From an uncultured Gemmatimonadota bacterium (GTDB lineage: Bacteria; Gemmatimonadota; Gemmatimonadetes; Gemmatimonadales; GWC2-71-9), in assembly GCA_946479805.1 (NCBI GenBank), contig CAMLHP010000063.1:1-11027 (forward strand): a stretch of 11,027 nucleotides of DNA. Direction: 5' to 3'. The translations under genes and the position numbers were made by a program. The notes beneath the pieces were generated by a model. The model searched no databases and had not been told where the DNA came from. It saw only the letters and a list, made by a program, of their open reading frames with translations. Positions 5,625 through 11,027 of this stretch are shown piece after piece; the stretch's first letter is position 1; each line of letters begins with the position of its first letter.

Positions 5625-7317
5625 CGGCGGCTTCCATGGCCAGCGGCACGAGGTCCCGCAATTCCTGCAGCAGGTCATCCACCGCATCGAGGGCATGCGA
5701 GCCTTCGAAGTGCCGCGTGAGCTGAGCACCGACTTCCGCAGCCCGCGCCCGCGCCGAGCGTCCGCGGTAGAACAGCGCTGAGATGTCCACCACAGCGGCG
5801 TCGGCATCCGCCGGCGCCTCGTGAGGTGTGGCTGCCGTAGCGGCGCCCCCCACAAGCGCGTGGTAGCGCGAGAACCCGCGCTCCAGCGGGAGCCGTCCGT
5901 CGGGACCCAGATCGGCGATGGGGACAATGTCCGACGGGGAAGGCGGCGGCGGCGGTGGCTCCATCACCGGCTGGCCGTCGTATGCCAGTTCTGCGATGTC
6001 CACGATGTCCGGCTCGACGGACGGCGGCGCTGCGCGGGCCGGCACCGGCTCGGCCCTGCGGGCGCGTTCATCGGCCGGCGCCAATGACTCGACGGCACCT
6101 GCCACCTCGTCAAGCCGGGCCGCCAGCGACGCGCTCAGGCCCTCATCAGCGACAGCGCGGAGTGCTTCGCCGGCGGTACGGAGCAGGGTGGAGAACGCTT
6201 CGGCGTGGGTGCGGGCGGTGCCATCGGCAATCGCGTCGCGGGCGGCCTCGCTGAAGCGAGCCAGCGCCGGCGTGAGGGCGTCGGGACCCCGAACGGCGGC
6301 GGCGCGGAGTGATGGCAGGAGGGAATAGAGCCGCAGGTCGCGCGTGGTGGTCCCGTCGGTGGACTGGAGCCGGTCCGCCAGCTGCACGAAATGCTCGCCG
6401 TGGCTCACCAGTTCCACCGCGCCCAGCGGGCCGGGCGGCGCGAACTGGGGCTGGGCCGATGACCGCTGGATGGTCTCGATCCCGCCCGCGAGCAGCTCTT
6501 CTATCGGTACCACGTCCCGTTCGCTGCTGAAGGCACGGAGCAGGAGAGCGGTGAACTGGCGGGTTTCCTCCGGATCGCGAGCGGGCGTGCCGCTGTCCGC
6601 CACATCACGTGCAATGCGCGTGAGCGCGGAAGCGGCAGCATCGAGCAGCGAAGGCACCCCGTCGGGAGGTGCGAACAGCCGGGTGAGGTCGCCCACTGCG
6701 AACTCGATTCCGTCGAGCACCTCCGGCAGGGGCGACAGGTCTCCCAGTTCGGCCAGCCCGCGGAGCGACTGCATCCGCCGGAGCACGGCGTACAACGGTT
6801 CCCGCGCCTCCGGCGTGGCCTCCAGCGCTCGCGCGGCGCGGTCCAGTGCGCTGGCGATGAGCGCCCCCTCGCGCGCAACGAAGGCCCGCACTCCCGCGTC
6901 TGCTCCCTGGCTGCTGCCCGCCAGCCTGGCTCGCGGATCACTCAGGGCACCCCCGGCCAGCGCCTCAAGATTGGTGGCGGTTCGGGACGCGCGCTGGGCG
7001 TCGCCCTCATTCCATTCCTTGACCCGGCGGACCAGCTGGCGCGCCTCGTCCACTGCCTGGGCCGCGAGTTCGCGGGTGGGAGCGTCGAACTCGCGGCCCC
7101 GGTCGCGCACCGCGCGCGCCAGCGCCTCGAACCCGGCCGCCACCCGCGCGATGGGGGTCTGATTCGCCATCAGCGCCGAGCCGCGCAGCGCGCGGGCGGC
7201 GCGCAGCATCTCCGACGCGTCGGGCCCGTCCCCGTCAGTGATGACCGTCTCCAGGCGATCAAGGCATTCTCCTGCCTCAAGCGCGAAGAAATCGGCTGAT
7301 CCCAGCGGTGCGTTCAT
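5620..7317 (-). CDS. Protein with two degenerate HPt-like domains (no phospho-His) and a four-copy short motif
   Basis: The 565-residue protein is mostly helical and Ala/Arg-rich, with no signal peptide or membrane segment, so cytoplasmic. Residues about 5-105 resemble a CheA-type HPt domain, but the motif reads RAARALRGSA where families have RxxHTLKGSA, placing Arg42 at the histidine. A second HPt-like module (about 150-215) reads RRMQSLRGLA, with Gln183 at the histidine. Neither can be a normal phosphotransfer site. No kinase, CheW-like or receiver domain is visible. A 12-residue motif of the form [IV]V[PD]IxxLxxxG occurs at 268-279, 437-448, 463-474 and 508-519, the last three in a Pro/Ala-rich tail with a run of six prolines. 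The ATG at 7315-7317 has GAGG five bases upstream. The gene lies 61 bp after pdxJ and overlaps the next gene by a few bases. A scaffold or phospho-independent partner of a chemosensory-like system, by analogy with Pseudomonas FimL, is my inference only. Confidence 0.85.
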   Translation of the reverse strand: MNAPLGSADFFALEAGECLDRLETVITDGDGPDASEMLRAARALRGSALMANQTPIARVAAGFEALARAVRDRGREFDAPTRELAAQAVDEARQLVRRVKEWNEGDAQRASRTATNLEALAGGALSDPRARLAGSSQGADAGVRAFVAREGALIASALDRAARALEATPEAREPLYAVLRRMQSLRGLAELGDLSPLPEVLDGIEFAVGDLTRLFAPPDGVPSLLDAAASALTRIARDVADSGTPARDPEETRQFTALLLRAFSSERDVVPIEELLAGGIETIQRSSAQPQFAPPGPLGAVELVSHGEHFVQLADRLQSTDGTTTRDLRLYSLLPSLRAAAVRGPDALTPALARFSEAARDAIADGTARTHAEAFSTLLRTAGEALRAVADEGLSASLAARLDEVAGAVESLAPADERARRAEPVPARAAPPSVEPDIVDIAELAYDGQPVMEPPPPPPSPSDIVPIADLGPDGRLPLERGFSRYHALVGGAATAATPHEAPADADAAVVDISALFYRGRSARARAAEVGAQLTRHFEGSHALDAVDDLLQELRDLVPLAMEAAD

Positions 7318-7378
7318 GCGGCCTCGGCGAGAGGGTGTGGTCGCACGGATGGTAGAGTAGGCAGCCGCCCCGGCAGGG

Positions 7379-8086
7379 TCAACGCGCGCGCTTCACCAGG
7401 CGGCGCATCTCCTCCACCGCGGCCTGCATCCCGACCGATATCGACCGGCTCACGATGCTGTGGCCAATGTTGAGCTCCTCGATGCCAGCGATCGCTGCAA
7501 CCGGCTCGACGTTGCGATAGGTGAGGCCGTGGCCCGCGTGCACCGCCAGGCCCAGCCCCTTCGCATGAAGCGTCGCAGCAGCCAGGCCGGCCAGGGACGC
7601 CGGGTCCTGCGCATGGGAGTACCTGCCGGTGTGGAGCTCGACCGCCGGCACTCCCAGGGCAGCAGATGCTTCGATGGCGTGGAGTTCGGGGTCGATGAAG
7701 AGCGACACCCGGATCCCGGCATCCTGCAACGCCTCGATGGCGTCCCGCAGCGGCGGATGGGGCGAGGAGAGGTCGAGCCCCCCCTCAGTAGTGATCTCTT
7801 CTCGCCGCTCGGGCACCAGCGTCGCCTGAAAGGGACGGAGGCGGCATGCAAGGCGCACAATGTCGGTGCTGGTGGCCAGTTCGAGGTTGAGCACGGTGCG
7901 CACGGAGCTTGCGAGGCGCTCGACGTCAGCGTCCTGGATGTGGCGCCGGTCCTCGCGCAGGTGGACGGTGATCCCGTCTGCACCACCCGCTTCGGCCAGC
8001 GACGCAGCCTCGACCGGGTCGGGCTCGTCAGTCTTCCGGGCCTGTCGCACCGTGGCCACGTGATCGATGTTGACGTACAGGCGCAT
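7379..8086 (-). CDS. pdxJ: Pyridoxine 5'-phosphate synthase
   Basis: Condenses 1-deoxy-D-xylulose 5-phosphate with 3-amino-2-oxopropyl phosphate to pyridoxine 5'-phosphate, the ring-closing step of DXP-dependent vitamin B6 synthesis; cytoplasmic TIM barrel. The 235 residues match the family. Motifs are [13 protein letters not shown] (5-17), [16 protein letters not shown] (35-50, with His42 and Arg44), NLELA with Glu69, [17 protein letters not shown] (90-106), [15 protein letters not shown] with His186, and [15 protein letters not shown] near the end. The start is the ATG at 8084-8086, directly before the conserved NIDHVA; the longer frame upstream reads through the divergent promoter region. 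It is divergent from the small lipoprotein gene at 8149 and is followed by the HPt-like gene. Like ispE in the same block it belongs to a DXP-consuming pathway. Confidence 0.96.
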   Translation of the reverse strand: MRLYVNIDHVATVRQARKTDEPDPVEAASLAEAGGADGITVHLREDRRHIQDADVERLASSVRTVLNLELATSTDIVRLACRLRPFQATLVPERREEITTEGGLDLSSPHPPLRDAIEALQDAGIRVSLFIDPELHAIEASAALGVPAVELHTGRYSHAQDPASLAGLAAATLHAKGLGLAVHAGHGLTYRNVEPVAAIAGIEELNIGHSIVSRSISVGMQAAVEEMRRLVKRAR

Positions 8087-8112
8087 AAATGGTGGCTGGT
8101 TCAGCAACCCGT

Positions 8113-8118
8113 TATTAT
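8113..8118 (+). promoter_or_regulatory. AT-rich candidate -10 element in the pdxJ/lipoprotein divergent spacer
   Basis: The 62-bp spacer between the divergent starts contains GTTATTATTC, the only AT-rich spot. TATTAT could be the -10 box for the plus-strand lipoprotein gene with a leader of about 25 bases. No good -35 is visible on either strand, so this is weak. Confidence 0.25.
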
Positions 8119-8148
8119 TCCGACGTGAACCCTGTTCGGGAGAGCAAT

Positions 8149-8637
8149 GTGCACAAGCGTACCTGGCTGGTCGTTCCCGCGCTGATCCTGATGGCCTGTT
8201 CGAGCGGCGCGCGCTCGTCCATGGCCCAGGCACCAGCCAGCCCGCAGGCAGGCGCCGAAGCCGCTGTGCAGGGCTTCCTGCAGGCGGTGGCCGACAGCGA
8301 CCTCGTCAAGATGGCGCAGCACTGGGGCACCTCCAAGGGGCCGGCGGCCTCCACCGGCGAGCCAGCCGACTACGAACGCCGCATCATCGTGATGCAGGCG
8401 TACCTCCGGAACCTGCCCTATCGCATCCTCTCTAACACCCCGGACGGCGAGTCGAGCGATCGCCGGATCCTGCAGGTCGAGTTCACCAGGAATGGCTGCG
8501 AGGCCATCGCGCCCTTCACTACGGTGAAGGTGGACAACCGCCGCTGGGTGGTGCAGTCGCTTGACCTGGCCAAGATCGGCGGCCCAGGCACCAACTGCTC
8601 GCAGGCGCCATCGCGGGGCGGCCAGCCCGGCACCTGA
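8149..8637 (+). CDS. Small lipoprotein of unknown function
   Basis: The 162-residue product starts with [17 protein letters not shown], a lipoprotein signal peptide with the lipid Cys at 17, so export and membrane anchoring are likely. After a Ser/Ala/Pro-rich linker (18-37) comes a compact domain of about 110 residues. It opens with [20 protein letters not shown] and contains an [15 protein letters not shown] strand and a [11 protein letters not shown] strand near the end. This helix-then-strands layout recalls NTF2-like folds, but I do not recognise the family. Cys near 123 and Cys near 153 could pair. The start is GTG at 8149 with GGGAGAG six bases upstream. The in-frame ATG at 8089 lies in the divergent promoter region and would bury the signal peptide. 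It converges on the epimerase gene with a 20-bp gap. Confidence 0.8.
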   Translation: MHKRTWLVVPALILMACSSGARSSMAQAPASPQAGAEAAVQGFLQAVADSDLVKMAQHWGTSKGPAASTGEPADYERRIIVMQAYLRNLPYRILSNTPDGESSDRRILQVEFTRNGCEAIAPFTTVKVDNRRWVVQSLDLAKIGGPGTNCSQAPSRGGQPGT

Positions 8638-8657
8638 GTCCGGGAACCCTCCGGCGT

Positions 8658-9053
8658 TCAACTCTCAGTGAGCTCGATGAGTATGCCGGCGGTGGACCTG
8701 GGATGGATGAACGCTATGCGCCGGCCTCCTGCGCCGGCGCGCGGCGTTTCATCAACCAGCCGATAGCCCAGTTCCCGGCAGCGGTCGAGCGCTGCGTCGA
8801 GGTCGGCCACGCGATAGCAGACGTGGTGGATTCCGGGCCCGCGGCGCTCCAGGAAGCGGGCGATGGGTCCATCGGGATCGTGCGGCGCGAGCAACTCGAC
8901 CTCGGACTCGCCGAAGGGGAAGGACAGGATGTCGGCGCCGTCGGCCTGTTCCGGCGGGTGGGGCGTGATCCCCAGGACGTCCCGGTAGAAGGCGGACGCG
9001 GCGGCCAGGTCCGGAACCGCGATTCCGATGTGTGCTATGCGGGCCTCCGCCAT
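8658..9053 (-). CDS. mce: Methylmalonyl-CoA epimerase
   Basis: VOC/glyoxalase-fold metalloenzyme interconverting (R)- and (S)-methylmalonyl-CoA, linking propionyl-CoA carboxylation to the B12-dependent mutase. The 131 residues are typical. Two beta-alpha-beta-beta-beta modules are seen, the first beginning AHIGIAVPDL with metal ligand His8. Next come FYRDVLGI, VELLAP, GIHHVCYRVADLDAAL with ligand His77 (His76 adjacent), then GRRIAFIHPRSTAGILIELTE with ligand Glu127. The HPRSTAG segment separates this family from lactoylglutathione lyases. The ATG at 9051-9053 has a very good GGAGGT seven bases upstream. It is divergent from trxA (68 bp apart) and stands alone on its strand; no mutase or carboxylase is in view. 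Confidence 0.92.
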   Translation of the reverse strand: MAEARIAHIGIAVPDLAAASAFYRDVLGITPHPPEQADGADILSFPFGESEVELLAPHDPDGPIARFLERRGPGIHHVCYRVADLDAALDRCRELGYRLVDETPRAGAGGRRIAFIHPRSTAGILIELTES

Positions 9054-9121
9054 GCGGTGGACCTCCCATGATCACTTGATTCACCCGGCCGGCTGGCCGG
9101 CATGCCTTGGAGAATAATCGG

Positions 9122-9460
<339 letters not shown>

Positions 9461-9463
9461 GGC

Positions 9464-9479
9464 GCCGGGCTCGCCCGGC
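9464..9479 (+). other. GC hairpin between trxA and rsmI
   Basis: GCCGGG and CCCGGC form a perfect 6-bp stem around CTCG in the short trxA-rsmI gap and end nine bases before the rsmI ATG. There is no T-run, so it is not a typical intrinsic terminator. It could slow transcription, protect the trxA 3' end, or lower rsmI translation by sitting next to its weak ribosome site. Confidence 0.35.
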
Positions 9480-9488
9480 CCGTCAGGC

Positions 9489-10322
9489 ATGGCAACTCTC
9501 TACGTCGTCGCCACTCCGCTTGGCAACCTGCAGGACCTCACGGCTCGGGCCGCTGAGGTCCTGCGCGCCGTTGATACGGTCGCGGCCGAAGACACCCGGC
9601 GCTCCGGGGTGCTGCTGGCGCACGTAGGCGCTTCACCCCGGCTTCTCTCCTTTCACGCCCACTCCCCAGCCAGCCGGATCGAGACGCTGCTCAAGATCCT
9701 GGACGAAGGACGCGACGTGGCGCTCGTAAGTGACGCGGGCACTCCCCTCATAAGTGATCCCGGGGCCGAGCTGGTGAGCGCGGTGCGCGATGCTGGACAT
9801 GCCGTCGTCCCTGTTCCAGGGCCATCGGCGGTTGCGACAGCGCTCTCGGCCGCGGGCCTGGGGGGGGACCGATACCTCTTTCTCGGGTTCATACCCCGGA
9901 AGGGCCCGGATCGGCGCGCGTTGCTGGAGCGGGCCGCGGCCGAGCCGTGGCCGGTGGTGTTCTTCGAGGCGCCCGGACGGTTGGGGGCGCTGCTGACGGA
10001 CCTCGCAGCGCTCACCGGTCCCGACCGGAGCGCGGCAGTCGCCCGCGAGTTGACGAAGATTCACGAGGAAATCCGTACGGGTACCACCGGCTCCCTGGCC
10101 GCGGCATACGCCGACCAGGAACCCAGGGGCGAGGTAACCGTGATCTTGGGTGGAGCGCCGGAAACAGCCGTCACGGCACCGGACCCCGCCATCAGCCGGG
10201 CCCGCGCGGAAGCGCTGCTGGCGTCAGGACTTTCCAGGAAGGACACCGCCGCGCGCCTGGGGAGCGAACTGGGACTGGCAAGGAACGAGGCATACCGAAT
10301 CGTGATGGAGCTTGGAGCGTGA
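9489..10322 (+). CDS. rsmI: 16S rRNA (cytidine-1402-2'-O)-methyltransferase
   Basis: SAM-dependent tetrapyrrole-methylase-fold enzyme that 2'-O-methylates C1402 in the decoding centre of 16S rRNA. The length is 277 residues. Motifs in order are LYVVATPLGNLQDLT (4-18), AAEDTRRSG (32-40), VALVSDAGTPLISDPGAELV (77-96), VPVPGPSAVATALSAAGL (107-124), FLGFIPRKGPDRRALLE (131-147), ARELTKIHEEI (185-195) and GEVTVILGG (214-222). A C-terminal helical segment SGLSRKDTAARLGSELGLARNEAYR completes it. One conserved spot differs: FFEAPGRL (158-165) has Gly163 where most members have His (APHRL). The ATG at 9489 has only a weak CAGG upstream. The stop overlaps the next gene's GTG. Confidence 0.95.
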   Translation: MATLYVVATPLGNLQDLTARAAEVLRAVDTVAAEDTRRSGVLLAHVGASPRLLSFHAHSPASRIETLLKILDEGRDVALVSDAGTPLISDPGAELVSAVRDAGHAVVPVPGPSAVATALSAAGLGGDRYLFLGFIPRKGPDRRALLERAAAEPWPVVFFEAPGRLGALLTDLAALTGPDRSAAVARELTKIHEEIRTGTTGSLAAAYADQEPRGEVTVILGGAPETAVTAPDPAISRARAEALLASGLSRKDTAARLGSELGLARNEAYRIVMELGA

Positions 10323-11026
10323 GGCGGCGCCGGACTCCGGGAATGGCGCTGGTGTGCGGCGTCCTGATCACGGCACTGGGCGCGGTTGCGGTGCCGGCCC
10401 GCGGTCAGACCTCGGCCGCCGGCACCGGTGAGGCCACTATCGCCCGGCTCCAGTATGAGGGCGGTGGCGACTGGTACGCCAATCCCTCGAGCCTGCCCAA
10501 CCTGCTCCGCGCCATCACCGAGCGCACGGCGCTCAAGGTTGCCGACCGGGAGCGGGTGGTGACGCTCGCGTCCGACCAGCTGTGGAGCGAGCCCTATCTG
10601 TACATGACGGGGCACGGCAACGTCCGCTTCAGCGATTCGGATCTCGAGCGACTCCGCACCTGGCTCAACCAGGGCGGCTTCCTGCACGTGGATGACAACT
10701 ACGGCATGGACCAGAGCATCCGGCGGGAGCTCGCCAGGCTGCTTCCCGATCGTGAACTGGTCGACGTGCCCATCGACCATCCCATCTACCATCTGGTGTA
10801 TGACTTCCCGCAGGGAATCCCCAAGGTGCACGAGCACGACGGAAAGCCGGCTCAGGGGCTGGGGCTTTTCATCGACGGGCGGCTGGCGGTGTACTACACC
10901 TATGAAACTGACCTGGGCGATGGCTGGGAGGATCCCGAAGTGCACGACGACCCGCCCGCCAAGCGGGAGGAGGCGTTGCGCATGGGCGTGAACCTCTACG
11001 CCTACGCGGTGGGGTACGGCGGGTGA
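10319..11026 (+). CDS. DUF4159 domain protein, exported
   Basis: Function unknown at the biochemical level. The 235-residue product opens with MRRRR and a hydrophobic stretch (9-27) ending near VPARGQ, a likely Sec signal peptide, so the mature protein is periplasmic or secreted. The rest matches DUF4159: ARLQYEGGGDWYANP (42-56), LPNLLRAITERT, YLYMTGHGNVRFSDSDLERL (93-112), LNQGGFLHVDDNYG (116-129), then IDHPIYHLVYDFPQGIP and a C-terminal GVNLYAYAVGYGG. The family looks like a glutamine-amidotransferase-type sandwich, but I see no Cys nucleophile (the only Cys is in the signal peptide), so a hydrolase role is not supported. The GTG start at 10319 overlaps the rsmI TGA as GTGA, indicating translational coupling; ATG at 10343 is an alternative but would drop the charged N-terminus. 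The gene ends one base before the window edge. Confidence 0.88.
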   Translation: MRRRRTPGMALVCGVLITALGAVAVPARGQTSAAGTGEATIARLQYEGGGDWYANPSSLPNLLRAITERTALKVADRERVVTLASDQLWSEPYLYMTGHGNVRFSDSDLERLRTWLNQGGFLHVDDNYGMDQSIRRELARLLPDRELVDVPIDHPIYHLVYDFPQGIPKVHEHDGKPAQGLGLFIDGRLAVYYTYETDLGDGWEDPEVHDDPPAKREEALRMGVNLYAYAVGYGG

Positions 11027-11027
11027 C

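Noticed and set aside
6344..7162. Plus-strand open frame of 272 codons opposite the HPt-like gene
   Set aside because: Ser/Ala/Arg low-complexity translation without motifs. The minus-strand frame has a ribosome site, operon context and repeated motifs.
9083..9102. GCCGGC-rich inverted repeat between mce and trxA as an operator
   Set aside because: The short self-complementary GC hexamers are common by chance at this base composition and are not placed like a clear operator.
10061..10945. Minus-strand frame of 294 codons opposite rsmI and the DUF4159 gene
   Set aside because: Antisense to two recognised families; no motif or ribosome site.

Overview
The window is GC-rich, densely coding bacterial chromosome filled mostly with housekeeping genes. 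No plasmid, phage, insertion-sequence or CRISPR signature was seen. Gene content suggests a free-living Gram-negative-type bacterium: lipoprotein signal peptides, the MEP isoprenoid and DXP-dependent vitamin B6 pathways, a membrane pyrophosphatase and a DUF4159 protein. My best guess is Gemmatimonadota or a nearby deep lineage. This rests on gene style and family mix, not on a search.

Left block (1-2858, minus strand): prs (PRPP synthetase), rplY/ctc (ribosomal protein L25 of the long TL5/CTC type), pth (peptidyl-tRNA hydrolase) and the start of hppA (membrane pyrophosphatase, running off the left edge) are packed as one likely operon read from a promoter near 2886-2915. pth has no ATG, GTG or TTG at its conserved N-terminus. 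It appears to start at a CTG one codon after the rplY stop and in the same frame.

Middle (2859-3735): a plus-strand lipoprotein gene with an acidic C-terminal motif resembling DUF4114-type ends, a strong 12-bp hairpin that can serve both strands, and a minus-strand tRNA-Gln(UUG). The lipoprotein gene interrupts what otherwise reads as the order ispE - tRNA-Gln - prs - rplY - pth.

Central minus-strand block (3736-8086): pdxJ, then a 565-residue protein with two HPt-like modules that both lack the phospho-accepting histidine, then a UPF0104/LPG-synthase-type membrane protein, then ispE, then the tRNA. The last three protein genes overlap by one or a few bases, so they are probably co-translated. 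The HPt-like protein also carries four copies of a 12-residue motif and is the most interesting item here.

Right part (8149-11026): a small plus-strand lipoprotein divergent from pdxJ; a minus-strand methylmalonyl-CoA epimerase; then plus-strand trxA, rsmI (16S rRNA 2'-O-methyltransferase) and a DUF4159 secreted protein whose GTG start overlaps the rsmI stop. I see no clear new defence or biosynthetic system. The unusual points are the degenerate HPt protein, two genes without canonical starts, and the inserted lipoprotein gene.
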